Below, piece after piece: positions 1-7,601 of a DNA stretch of 20,118 bases. The stretch comes from DASXPG01 sp036493755 (lineage in GTDB: Bacteria > Gemmatimonadota > Gemmatimonadetes > Gemmatimonadales > JACORV01), in contig DASXPG010000167.1 in the NCBI GenBank assembly GCA_036493755.1, positions 1-20,118 of the forward strand. Direction: 5' to 3'. The notes beneath the pieces were generated by a model that saw only the letters and a list, made by a program, of their open reading frames with translations, was not told the DNA's origin and ran no database searches. The first letter of the stretch is position 1, and each line of letters opens with the position of its first letter. Made by a program: the position numbers and the translations under genes.

Positions 1-1484
1 CCCATCAGCCAGGTGAAGGTCACGGCGAGGACGAAGAGCGCGTACTGCGATCGCTCGGGCATGTGACCCCAGCGTATCTCGCCCATGCTGGTCGCGCCCT
101 TGAGCATGGGGATGTCGATCGCCATGACCACGACGATGGTCGTGATCACCGCCAGCACCTGGTAGACGCTGAAACCGATGCGCACGATCGCCGAAACGAA
201 GTAGCCGTAGACGCCGAAGAAGAGCACCACCGCCGCCGCCAGGCCGAACATCACCCACTGCGCCAGCATCCCCTGCTTCGCCCACGCCGTCACCGGTTCC
301 TTGTTGGCGCGCCGGTACAGCAGGAAGGAGAGGAAGGTGGTGAGAATCATGATGTTCACGGCGGTGTTCTTGGCGCTCATCACGCCCAGCACGCCGAGCA
401 ACGGATGATGCGCCCCGCCCATCGCCTCCATCTCCGAGCGGCTGGCGATCATGGTGTGCGGTGTGGACCAGACCAGCACGCCCAGGAGCAACAGTAGGAG
501 CAGCCACTTGGTGTACTTCTGATAGCGCTCGGCGCCGGGGATGCGTCCCATGCCGAGCCACAGGTAGTAGTTGGCCGCGAGGAACAGCACGCCGATGAGG
601 AAGGCCTGGAGAATCCAGAGCCAGCTCATGAAACCGCCCATCATCGTGATGCCCATGGTCTGGTTGTACTGGTAGATCTCCCGGCCCAGCCAGTAGCCGG
701 CGAAGGGCAACACCACGAGCGTCGAGATGGAGATGAAGTTGCCGATGTACCCCATCCAGTCGTAATGCGCGCGCTCCTCGTCGGTCTTGGCCGCCAGGAA
801 GCGGTAGGCCGCATACGCGGCGACGATCGCGCCGCCAAATACCGCGTTGGCGATCAGCCGGTGGATGTTGATCGGCATCCATGTCTGGTTGGCGATCGCG
901 TCCCACAACTTGACCTGCGAGGGCAGCGTGTCCGGCGTCTCGCTCTTGGGCGGGCTCATCATGTAGGTGAGCCAGCTGTTGGCGATCAGCATCACCGTGG
1001 TGCCGAACACGTTCAGCAGAATGCCCAGCGTCAGGTGAAAGACCTTGGCGCGGCCGTACTTCCAGCGGTCCCAGCCGTAGTAGTAGAGGTAGAGGGTGAA
1101 CGATTCGACGAAGAAGAGGCCGGCGTAGATCCACATCGAGACATGGAAGATCTCGGTCATGTGGTTCCAGAAGCGCGGATACAGCGTCGTCAGGAAGAAG
1201 ACCAGCACCGCGCCCCAGATCGCGGTGGCGCTGTAGGCCACCAGCAGCAGCCGGGTGAATTCCTTGGAGAGCTTGTCGTACTTCTCCTTGTAGCCCGCCT
1301 CCTTGGTGAAGATGCCGATCGCTTCGGTGATCACCGCGAACATCGGTACGCCGAGGACGAAGGCGGCGAACATGAGGTGGACCTGCGCCGCGATCCAGAC
1401 CGCGGCGCGGCTGCCGATGAGCGGGAAGGCGCGGTACGCGCCCGCCGTATCGGCGACCGTCTGGATCATCAGGTGATCAAGCAT
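1..1484 (-). CDS. CydA-like (cytochrome bd-like) oxidase subunit I, 3' end outside window
   Basis: A multi-helix membrane protein, 494 codons visible and running off the left edge. It resembles subunit I of cytochrome bd quinol oxidase. A His in the first helix (residue 36, context QVHLMF) matches heme ligand H19 of E. coli CydA. The FFVES..GWDR block (about 124-140) matches the E107 region, and a His near 208 (PINIHRL) matches H186. At the position of E. coli E99 the protein has Ile119, and no GRQPW motif is visible, so it is a divergent CydA-like protein rather than an ordinary bd oxidase. The ATG overlaps the radical SAM stop in the 8-nt string ATGCTTGA, which indicates translational coupling. 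Quinol oxidation at the membrane is the family role. Electron acceptor and heme type cannot be read from sequence. No CydB is in view. Confidence 0.8.
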   Translation of the reverse strand, partial: MLDHLMIQTVADTAGAYRAFPLIGSRAAVWIAAQVHLMFAAFVLGVPMFAVITEAIGIFTKEAGYKEKYDKLSKEFTRLLLVAYSATAIWGAVLVFFLTTLYPRFWNHMTEIFHVSMWIYAGLFFVESFTLYLYYYGWDRWKYGRAKVFHLTLGILLNVFGTTVMLIANSWLTYMMSPPKSETPDTLPSQVKLWDAIANQTWMPINIHRLIANAVFGGAIVAAYAAYRFLAAKTDEERAHYDWMGYIGNFISISTLVVLPFAGYWLGREIYQYNQTMGITMMGGFMSWLWILQAFLIGVLFLAANYYLWLGMGRIPGAERYQKYTKWLLLLLLLGVLVWSTPHTMIASRSEMEAMGGAHHPLLGVLGVMSAKNTAVNIMILTTFLSFLLYRRANKEPVTAWAKQGMLAQWVMFGLAAAVVLFFGVYGYFVSAIVRIGFSVYQVLAVITTIVVVMAIDIPMLKGATSMGEIRWGHMPERSQYALFVLAVTFTWLM

Positions 1485-2811
1485 CGTCACGCGCAAAGAA
1501 AGGGACGCGGCGGGAGAAATCGACCGGCATCGATTTGCGGATCTCGCTGAGCAGATCGACCGTCACCGTGGTCATGCCATGCTCCCGGGCATACGCCTCG
1601 ACGCGCTGGGTCACGACGCCGCGTACGAACGAGGGAATCCGGCTGATACGCGCCTCGGCATCGGCGCTCCAGGCGAGGCCGCGCGGCGCCGCCGAGCCGT
1701 AGACCAGATCGCGGCGCTCGATCAGCTCCCTGGTCCCGTCGGGCTGATAGGAGCAGGACGGATCGGCGGCCAGGTAGTCACCGGTCGACGCCAGCGCCCG
1801 CGCCCGGCAGCCGCCGCAGATCATCCGGTATTCGCACTCGCCGCACTTCCCGCCCAGCTCGCGACGGCGCAGATCCGCAAACACCGTCGCTTCGCGCCAG
1901 ATCTCGCCGAAGGTCTGGCGGCGCAGATCGCCGGCGACCGTCGGCATGTAAGGGCACGGCGTCACCGTCCCTTCGGGAGTGATACGGCAGTACTGGATTC
2001 CGCAGGGGCAGCGGGTCTGATAGTTCAGCACCGGCGAATCGGGATTGGTCTCGTAGACCCGGCGGATGAAATGGGGCGCGCACTTGGCGCGCACCATCAT
2101 GGTGCCGCGATAGCGCTCCTCGGCGTCGGCCAGCATCGCCAGCATCAGCTCGACTTCGTCGGCATCGGGCGCCGCCAGGCGCTCGGCGCGGCCGGTCGGA
2201 ACGAGGAAGTAGCAGTTGAACGAGACCGCGCCCTGCTCCGCCGACCAGTCGAGAATGGCGGAGACTTCGTGCGCGTTGCCGCGGGTGACGGAGGTCTGAA
2301 CGATGAAGTCGAGGTGATGCGCGCGCATCCGCTCCAGCGCCGCGATGGTATCGGCGAGCGCGTCGGCGCCACGGCGGAAATTGTTGTGATACGCGGGCCG
2401 CAGCGAATCCACGCTCACCGCGACGCCGGTCACGCCGGCTTCCATCAGCGCGCCGATTTTCACCTCGGTCAGCAGCGTGCCGTTGGTCCCGACGACGACC
2501 GTCGCCCCGCCCTGCTTCGCGTGGGAGGCGATCTGCGCCAGGTCGTCGCGCAGCAGCGGCTCGCCGCCCGACAGGATGAGCATCGGCGACGGATTCACCG
2601 CGAGCAGCTCGTCGATCACCCGGCGGCATTCGTCGGTGGTCAGCTCGCCACGGATGCTTTCGCCGGGACCCGCCGAGATGTAGCAATGCGAGCAGCGGAG
2701 GTTGCAGCGGCGGGTCAGATTCCAGGCGACGACGTGCGGGAGTCCCGTATCGGCGTGGGCCGGTGCGTCGAACTCGGCCAGCCCTGCCGGGGTCACCCGC
2801 GTCGTGGTCAC
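1477..2811 (-). CDS. Radical SAM/SPASM protein with C-terminal PCP_red domain (NirJ/AhbD/PqqE-like)
   Basis: A 444-aa protein starting at a GTG that overlaps the previous stop (GTGA). The radical SAM cluster motif is C36-x3-C40-x2-C43, followed by the SGGEP motif near 81-85. The C-terminal half is Cys-rich (C244, C268, C270, C275, C286, C323, C326, C332, C335, C353), as in SPASM/twitch enzymes that hold auxiliary Fe-S clusters. Layout and the PCPYMP..GDL stretch resemble NirJ/AhbD heme-modifying enzymes and PqqE/peptide-modifying relatives. Residues about 380-425 form a PCP_red domain (W381, then RISRIPSFVRGVV), not normal for NirJ or AhbD. The next gene is the CydA-like protein, so a role in making or modifying its heme or another cofactor is a reasonable inference. 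A peptide-modifying role is the main alternative. An in-frame start at 3273 would add a tail overlapping the upstream gene and is rejected. Confidence 0.85.
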   Translation of the reverse strand: MTTTRVTPAGLAEFDAPAHADTGLPHVVAWNLTRRCNLRCSHCYISAGPGESIRGELTTDECRRVIDELLAVNPSPMLILSGGEPLLRDDLAQIASHAKQGGATVVVGTNGTLLTEVKIGALMEAGVTGVAVSVDSLRPAYHNNFRRGADALADTIAALERMRAHHLDFIVQTSVTRGNAHEVSAILDWSAEQGAVSFNCYFLVPTGRAERLAAPDADEVELMLAMLADAEERYRGTMMVRAKCAPHFIRRVYETNPDSPVLNYQTRCPCGIQYCRITPEGTVTPCPYMPTVAGDLRRQTFGEIWREATVFADLRRRELGGKCGECEYRMICGGCRARALASTGDYLAADPSCSYQPDGTRELIERRDLVYGSAAPRGLAWSADAEARISRIPSFVRGVVTQRVEAYAREHGMTTVTVDLLSEIRKSMPVDFSRRVPFFARDDA

Positions 2812-3386
2812 CAGGAGGCCGCGGTGAAACCGAGGGCGTCGGCGCGCGCCGACTCGCTGGTCCAGAGCTGCCGCAGCCCTTTGAACTTGCGGCGGAATTC
2901 GGCCGGATCCTGCGCCAGGGTCCGCATGTTCATGCTCGGCAGCATTTCCGAGATCAGCCCCTCGAGCCGGGACATGGCCACCCAGCCGTGCCGCAGATAC
3001 TCGAGGGCGTTGAGATAGTCGGGCTCGTCGCCGCGGGCGATCAGCCGGATCACCACGCAGTAGGGATCGAAGTGGCGCAGCTCGAGCGGGCCCGGCTCGG
3101 CGAGACCGCCTTCGACCAGGCGGCTGCGCTCTTCCCACCCGGCGGGAGCCGGGACCACTTCGGCCGGCGACTCCCAGATGATGTCCATGCCTAACGCCGC
3201 GGCCGCGTCCCGAAGCGTCGGCGCCAGCGCGGCATCGCCGGCCAGCTCGAAGCGGGGGACGCTGTCGCGCCACCCCATGACGATGTGGGACGTCGCGTTG
3301 ACCAGATACATCCTGCGGGGCGACGCCAGGGCCCGGCGCACCGCGCCGACCAGGACGCCGAGGTCCGCGACATCCACTCCCCTCAC
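2808..3386 (-). CDS. Small nucleotidyltransferase-like (DUF6036/AbiEii-like) protein, apparently lacking the catalytic motif
   Basis: A 192-aa protein. Its GTG at 3386 overlaps the upstream stop as GTGA, and its own stop overlaps the radical SAM start as GTGA. A second GTG at 3377 is possible. The arrangement resembles small nucleotidyltransferase-fold proteins: an N-terminal substrate-fold region (MYLVNATSHIVMG), a mid-protein GWEERSR segment, then a FDPYCVVIRLIARGDEPDY block and a helical end. The usual T-x-D-x-D catalytic strand is not apparent; the matching place reads SVPRFELAG, so it may be a non-catalytic, nucleotide- or partner-binding version. Family assignment comes from pattern resemblance only. 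A reading that starts at 3506 extends into the upstream gene and is unlikely. Its tightly coupled position just before the radical SAM gene suggests an accessory role there. Confidence 0.6.
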   Translation of the reverse strand: MRGVDVADLGVLVGAVRRALASPRRMYLVNATSHIVMGWRDSVPRFELAGDAALAPTLRDAAAALGMDIIWESPAEVVPAPAGWEERSRLVEGGLAEPGPLELRHFDPYCVVIRLIARGDEPDYLNALEYLRHGWVAMSRLEGLISEMLPSMNMRTLAQDPAEFRRKFKGLRQLWTSESARADALGFTAASW

Positions 3387-4105
3387 TTGTGGCGCCGCTT
3401 CGGCGTCTTGTCGTGTGCCGCGACCACCCAGAAGGTGTAGGCGTAGGGGAAAATCGTCTGCACGACGTGGAACGGCTCGTACTCGAAGAGCCGGCGCATC
3501 GCCCATGAGAAGCGGTAGCGCGGATCCTCCTTGGGAATGATTTCGACGGCGCAGTCGACCTGGTAGCTCACGAACACCGGCGCGTCGCCGGTCCAGAGCA
3601 CCGATGCCATGGGCCGCTTGGTCAGGTTCTTGTAGGTCTCGCCCTCGAAGATTTCGAGCAGGCCCAGGCGGCGCCAGTCGATGTGCTCGGGATGGGCGTA
3701 GAACTCACGCGCGGTGCCGATGCGCAGTGCGCGGGTCTGGTCGACGGCATGCGGCGGCAGCTGGACGATCTGCTCGACCGCGTCCTCGACCAGCTTCACG
3801 TAATGCTCGATGTGTTCGTCTTTGGGCGTGAAGCCGATGCCCTTGTTGGCGAGGTTGGGGATCAGGCCTTCGTCATTGAGCGTCGCGACGACCGGCAGGT
3901 GTCCGGCGTTGAAGGCGATGTACTGGTCCTTCTCGATCGCCTCGTAGACGCGCCGCTTGTAGTCGAGCTGCCACTGGACGAAGTGCTCGGGCAATTCCTG
4001 GATCGCGAAGTCGCGGATCGTTTCGCCATCCTCCATCAGCCGAGCCGTGTTGCCGATGATCTCCATCTTCTGCTTCTGCGTGCCGCGCGATGCCACGTCC
4101 GTCAT
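3383..4105 (-). CDS. Unrecognised 240-aa soluble protein of the CydA-like cluster
   Basis: I do not recognise a family. The 240-aa product has no signal peptide or membrane helix, only one Cys, and many aromatic and acidic residues (for example FAIQELPEHFVQWQLDY and PFHVVQTIFPYAYTFW near the end), with a basic tail KTPKRRHK. The start is well supported: ATG at 4105-4103 sits 7 nt after a perfect AGGAGG (4118-4113), and the ATGA overlap with the stress-protein stop couples the two genes. Starts further upstream in the same frame run through the stress-protein gene and give arginine-rich shadow sequence. The strong ribosome site inside a coupled operon suggests it is made in higher amounts than its neighbours. 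Function is unknown; a structural or substrate-binding role in the cluster is a guess. Confidence 0.8.
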   Translation of the reverse strand: MTDVASRGTQKQKMEIIGNTARLMEDGETIRDFAIQELPEHFVQWQLDYKRRVYEAIEKDQYIAFNAGHLPVVATLNDEGLIPNLANKGIGFTPKDEHIEHYVKLVEDAVEQIVQLPPHAVDQTRALRIGTAREFYAHPEHIDWRRLGLLEIFEGETYKNLTKRPMASVLWTGDAPVFVSYQVDCAVEIIPKEDPRYRFSWAMRRLFEYEPFHVVQTIFPYAYTFWVVAAHDKTPKRRHK

Positions 4106-6126
4106 GCCTTCTCCTCCTGAAGAAAACGCTCCACCGCCGCCTTGGCGTCGGCGGGCGATACCGTTTTGAAGTCCACGGGACACTCGTCCATCTTCTCTTC
4201 GATGTCGCGGATCGGACAGCGCGTGACGCCGTTCTTCTTCGCCTCCTCGATGAAGGCCCGCATTTCCGGCGAGAGCCCGTCCGCCCCTTCGGCTTCGGCG
4301 CGGATCTGCTTGGCGCGCATCTCCCGGAACATCGACATCATCGTTTCGGCGTCGAACTCGTCCGCCTCGATCATCGCCTGCTTGTTCTCGTCCATCACCC
4401 GCGTAGTGATGCGCCAGATATCGTGCTTCTTGGCGAACTTCTCCACCGCGCCGCGGGCCAGCGGCCGCGCGATCATCGGCACCGTCCGCAGCCGGTCGAA
4501 GGCCTCGGCCGTCCACACCGACGGATCTTCCATATTCCGCTGGCGTTTCTGGATGTGGTAGGGCGGTACCGGGCACTTCGACTCCACCATCGCGCCGGCC
4601 GGCTCGTCGTCGCTGTCGCTGCCGAGGACCAGCGTCTTCGCCATCATCTCTTCGGCTTTGACTTCGGCGCGCACCAGCTCCTCGGCGCTGCCGATGCCCA
4701 TGATGAGCTGCATGTGGGTCGGCAGCAGCTTCTGGATCGCCTCGTCGAGCCACTTATTCGTCACGATCGGCAGCGGCGCCTTGCCGTTGCCGTCCCCGTT
4801 CCCCGTTCCCCGTTCCCCGTCGCTGATGTGCTCGAGCAGATACTCCTCGACCGCGCGGCGCGCGATTCCCTGCGCGAAGGGCGGCACCCGGAAAATCCGT
4901 TGTTCCGCATCGGGCGCCCAGGGAAGACCGGCCTGCCCGTCTTCTTCGATCCAGGGAATATCCTCGGGCTTGATGCCGACCGTGCCGACCATCAACAGGT
5001 TGCAGGGCGAGAGCCGCACCAGGTTCTCGGCCTGTGAGCCGATCTCGGTATTGTCGATCCGGTGGGCGCCATGCCGCGCGATAATCAGCAGCGAGGGCTT
5101 GATCTCTTCGGCCCACTGCATGATGACCTGGAAGGGCTTGCCCACCAGGATCTGGGTCTTGAGCGGGACGTCGGGGAATTCCCGCGCCATGATCTCGGCG
5201 CGCTTCAGGTTGGCCTGGCAGAGCTTGAGCAGGCCCTTGTCGATGATGTTGTTGTGCAGCTCTTCCTGCTCCTCGAACTTGAACACCTTCGAGGCCTGCA
5301 CCGACAGCACGTCCTTGATGTTGTTGAAGACGACGTGATGGTATTCGACGTCGAAGGCGCTGCAGGCATAGAGCGAGCCGCCGAATTCGCGGGCCAGCTC
5401 CAGCGCCTCGCGCATCGCCTTGTAGCAGTACGACGATCCATCCACGCAAACCATGAAGCGCCCGCCCTTGAGCGCCGTCTCGTCGCGGACGATCAGCATG
5501 TCCTTCTCGATGCCGCGCAATGAGCGCGCGACCACGCCGCCGAGCTGCGAGTAGGGCTGCCGGCCCAGTCCATGGGCGCCGAAAACGACGAGGTCATAGC
5601 TGCGCTGCGAGGTGCCAACCAGCCGCGCGGCGGAATCCTCTTCTTCGGCGATGATCCGCCCGTCCTCGCCCAGCTTCACGTCGCCGCGAACCTTCTCGCC
5701 GCCGTCGTAAGTCTTCGCCCGATTGGGATCGAAGCCGATCAGCCCCGGTAGCCGCCCTTCGCCCCGGTTCACCTCGTTCACGATCTCCTCGAAGTTGATC
5801 CCCTCGAGCAGTTGGCGGGTGAGCTTCACGCCGGCCGCGTCGCAACGGCGGCCCATCTGGTCCAGGAAGCTGTCGGCGATGAGCTGGAGGCCCTTTTCGA
5901 TCAGCTTGTCGTGGATCTTGCGCTGCTTCTTGATCTCATCGGGGGTCTGGAACTGGGCGGGAAGGCCGGTCTCGAGCTGACGGAAGCGGACATCGTGGAG
6001 GCGCGCTGCATACACATGATTCCCGGTGATACGCCCACCGGTCCTGTGGCACAACTCGATCGCACGATCGACGGCCCAGTCGGAATGCTGGGAATTATCG
6101 ACAGGCACGAAAATTTCACGATACAT
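4102..6126 (-). CDS. Tandem universal-stress (UspA) protein with two C-terminal PCP_red domains
   Basis: A 674-aa protein. Residues 1-216 and about 222-384 are two Usp folds: both start with a strand ending in VD (IFVPVDNS, FMVCVDGS) and both have nucleotide-loop motifs near the end (GAHGLGRQPYSQLGG and RHGAHRIDNTEIGS). Two PCP_red domains follow, near 402-478 (RIFRVPPFAQGIA) and 546-600 (RLRTVPMIARPLA). The first is split by a Gly-rich insertion (about 437-448) encoded by a heptamer repeat. The tail carries CP motifs (TRCPIRD, DECPVDF). The start at 6126 gives a standard Usp N-terminus; the TTG at 6198 falls in the -35 box and cannot be the start. It is the first gene after the promoter at 6198-6169. 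Usp domains often bind ATP; here it may act as a nucleotide-responsive scaffold for a tetrapyrrole-related system (inference). Confidence 0.85.
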   Translation of the reverse strand: MYREIFVPVDNSQHSDWAVDRAIELCHRTGGRITGNHVYAARLHDVRFRQLETGLPAQFQTPDEIKKQRKIHDKLIEKGLQLIADSFLDQMGRRCDAAGVKLTRQLLEGINFEEIVNEVNRGEGRLPGLIGFDPNRAKTYDGGEKVRGDVKLGEDGRIIAEEEDSAARLVGTSQRSYDLVVFGAHGLGRQPYSQLGGVVARSLRGIEKDMLIVRDETALKGGRFMVCVDGSSYCYKAMREALELAREFGGSLYACSAFDVEYHHVVFNNIKDVLSVQASKVFKFEEQEELHNNIIDKGLLKLCQANLKRAEIMAREFPDVPLKTQILVGKPFQVIMQWAEEIKPSLLIIARHGAHRIDNTEIGSQAENLVRLSPCNLLMVGTVGIKPEDIPWIEEDGQAGLPWAPDAEQRIFRVPPFAQGIARRAVEEYLLEHISDGERGTGNGDGNGKAPLPIVTNKWLDEAIQKLLPTHMQLIMGIGSAEELVRAEVKAEEMMAKTLVLGSDSDDEPAGAMVESKCPVPPYHIQKRQRNMEDPSVWTAEAFDRLRTVPMIARPLARGAVEKFAKKHDIWRITTRVMDENKQAMIEADEFDAETMMSMFREMRAKQIRAEAEGADGLSPEMRAFIEEAKKNGVTRCPIRDIEEKMDECPVDFKTVSPADAKAAVERFLQEEKA
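4113..4118 (-). promoter_or_regulatory. Consensus Shine-Dalgarno AGGAGG for the 240-aa gene
   Basis: On the minus strand AGGAGG lies inside the end of the stress-protein gene, 7 nt before the ATG at 4105. It fixes that start. It is the clearest ribosome site in the operon; the following junctions rely on GTGA or longer overlaps. Confidence 0.8.
4792..4821 (-). repeat. Heptamer repeat GGGGAAC x3 and four-run G-quadruplex motif
   Basis: On the minus (coding) strand three exact 7-bp units lie at 4818-4798, followed by another GGGG run at 4797-4794. This gives four G4 runs separated by AAC loops, a textbook intramolecular G-quadruplex pattern in the mRNA sense. It encodes residues GERGTGNGDG inside a PCP_red domain. 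Three units equal 21 nt, so the frame is kept; gain or loss of one unit would shift it. Confidence 0.85.
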
Positions 6127-6168
6127 CGCACGCCCGGGTAGAGAATTTGGGGAGTGTGCAGCAAGTCG

Positions 6169-6198
6169 AGTATATGAAGCCAAAGTAAACAGTGTCAA
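6169..6198 (-). promoter_or_regulatory. Sigma-70 type promoter, TTGACA-N18-TATACT
   Basis: On the minus strand the -35 box TTGACA is at 6198-6193 and the -10 box TATACT at 6174-6169, with an 18-nt spacer. Transcription would begin near 6162, leaving a leader of about 35 nt before the ATG at 6126. It lies just after the permease stop at 6206, so the block from the stress protein to the CydA-like gene can be transcribed separately from the genes upstream. Confidence 0.8.
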
Positions 6199-6205
6199 GC
6201 AGACG

Positions 6206-6811
6206 CTACCGGTAGCCCACCGCGGCCTGGATTGCCCCGTGCATGTAGTGGAAGGGGACGAGCCGCTGGATCATGGCGGCGAGTGAACCGGGGTCCGGCG
6301 TTCTGAACACACCGCCGGCATGCAGCAGCAGCAGCGCGGCCACCGACGCGATGAGCGCGGTCTCGGCCAGCGACCCGGCGAAGGTCGCGATCAGGATTCC
6401 CAGCGCGTTGGCGAAGACCAGTCCCAGCGCAACCGCGATGATCAGCCGCATCGTGTCGGCCGGGTGGGTTCCGTAGACCAGCACGATCAGCAGCAGCGAC
6501 GGCAGCAGCTCGACGAGGTCGATGAAGGCCGAGGCGCCCAGCCGCTGCAGAGCGACGACGAACTTTGGCGTGCCGGCCAGCACGATGCGCTGGAGCCAGC
6601 CGCGCTCCTCGTCCCGGGCCCAGGGTACCGCGGCGCCGAACGTCCCGAAAAAAGTGAAGAGAACGGTGTAGACGAGCGCGGCGTGCGGCGGCGGCGCATG
6701 GCCAAGGGCAACGACGGCGACGAGCAGCAGCGGCACGCCGGCGCTCAATATGGCGACGCGCGGCCGGCGCATCGCGAGCTTGAGCTCGACATCCCAGATG
6801 ATCGACGTCAT
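6206..6811 (-). CDS. ABC-2/CcmB-like ABC transporter permease
   Basis: A 201-aa integral membrane protein with about six hydrophobic segments. The ATG overlaps the ATPase stop (ATGA), so the two form a transporter pair. After the second helix a short amphipathic stretch (WARDEERGWLQRIVLAGTPKF) looks like the coupling region of ABC-2 or CcmB-type permeases. The length is close to CcmB, the heme-exporter permease of cytochrome c maturation, but no CcmC or CcmD is nearby. The substrate cannot be read from sequence. Given the Fe-S, radical SAM and PCP_red neighbours, export of a tetrapyrrole or help in assembling a membrane cytochrome is a plausible inference. It is the last gene of the upstream block. 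Confidence 0.75.
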   Translation of the reverse strand: MTSIIWDVELKLAMRRPRVAILSAGVPLLLVAVVALGHAPPPHAALVYTVLFTFFGTFGAAVPWARDEERGWLQRIVLAGTPKFVVALQRLGASAFIDLVELLPSLLLIVLVYGTHPADTMRLIIAVALGLVFANALGILIATFAGSLAETALIASVAALLLLHAGGVFRTPDPGSLAAMIQRLVPFHYMHGAIQAAVGYR

Positions 6812-7578
6812 GAGGGCGAATTGCGAAGCGCGAAGCGCGAATCGGGAACCAGCTCGGCACCGGTCGCCGCCAGAAAAACATCCGCAAGATCCGGCCGGCG
6901 AATTTCGACCGGCTCGCTCGCTCCCAGCCGGGCGATCAGCTCATCCGGCTTTCCGGCAAGGATCACCCGTCCCTTGTGCAGAAAAATGACGCGGTCGCAG
7001 ACCCGCTGCGGCTCGAGGGGATCGTTCGACGCGAGGACGATCGCCGCGCCGCTCGCGGCGCGCTCCCGCAGCATCGACCGCAAGGCATCCCGGCCCGCCT
7101 TGTCGAGGCCGGTGGTCGGCTCGTCGAGAATGATGAGCCGGGGGTCGTGCACCAGCGCCTGGGCGAGGAGCAACTTGCGGCGCATCCCGAGCGAGTAGTG
7201 CGCGACGGGACGATCGGCATCGGAGTCCAAGCCAAAACGCGAGAGGATCGCGCGGCCGCGCGCCTGCGCGGCGGCGCGCTCCAGCCCGCCCAGCTGCGCG
7301 AAAAACTCCAGGTTTTCCTGGCCGGTGAGGGCGTCGGTATGAACGGCCTCGTCGCCGGCGATGCCGATTTGACGGCGGAGAGACACGAGAGAACGGGACG
7401 AAGGAGAGACAGGGTGACCGAGGATGACGAGGGTGCCGCCGCTGGGCAGGCGGCCGGTGCACAGTAGTCGCAGCAGCGAGGTCTTGCCGGCGCCGTTGGG
7501 CCCCAGGATGCCGACGACTTCGCCGAAACCGACTTCGAGATCGAGCCCGCTCAGCGCCTGGCGTGCGCCGTAGCGCAC
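6808..7578 (-). CDS. ABC transporter ATP-binding protein
   Basis: A 256-aa ATPase. Walker A is GPNGAGKT (26-33), the signature is the variant YSLGM (128-132) in place of LSGGQ, and Walker B with the D-loop is LIILDEPTTGLD (148-159). The switch (H-loop) position reads ASND, with Asn185 where His is expected. The GTG at 7578 makes the first strand short; in-frame sequence upstream (ISARGVGV) looks like family sequence but has no ATG, GTG or TTG, so a non-standard start such as ATC at 7599, right beside the ferredoxin stop, is possible. It pairs with the permease that overlaps its stop. The C-terminus (about 246-256) is encoded by small repeats. General role: powering export of an unknown substrate. 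Confidence 0.85.
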   Translation of the reverse strand: MRYGARQALSGLDLEVGFGEVVGILGPNGAGKTSLLRLLCTGRLPSGGTLVILGHPVSPSSRSLVSLRRQIGIAGDEAVHTDALTGQENLEFFAQLGGLERAAAQARGRAILSRFGLDSDADRPVAHYSLGMRRKLLLAQALVHDPRLIILDEPTTGLDKAGRDALRSMLRERAASGAAIVLASNDPLEPQRVCDRVIFLHKGRVILAGKPDELIARLGASEPVEIRRPDLADVFLAATGAELVPDSRFALRNSPS

Positions 7579-7601
7579 GCCGACGCCGCGGGCCGAGATG
7601 G

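Noticed and set aside
1579..3018. Long plus-strand reading frame (479 aa) across the radical SAM gene
   Set aside because: Antisense shadow of a well-supported gene; sequence is low-complexity Arg/Ala/Gly/His with no family features.
4106..4753. N-terminal extension of the 240-aa gene to 4753
   Set aside because: Overlaps the stress-protein gene in another frame; the AGGAGG-supported ATG at 4105 is a better start.
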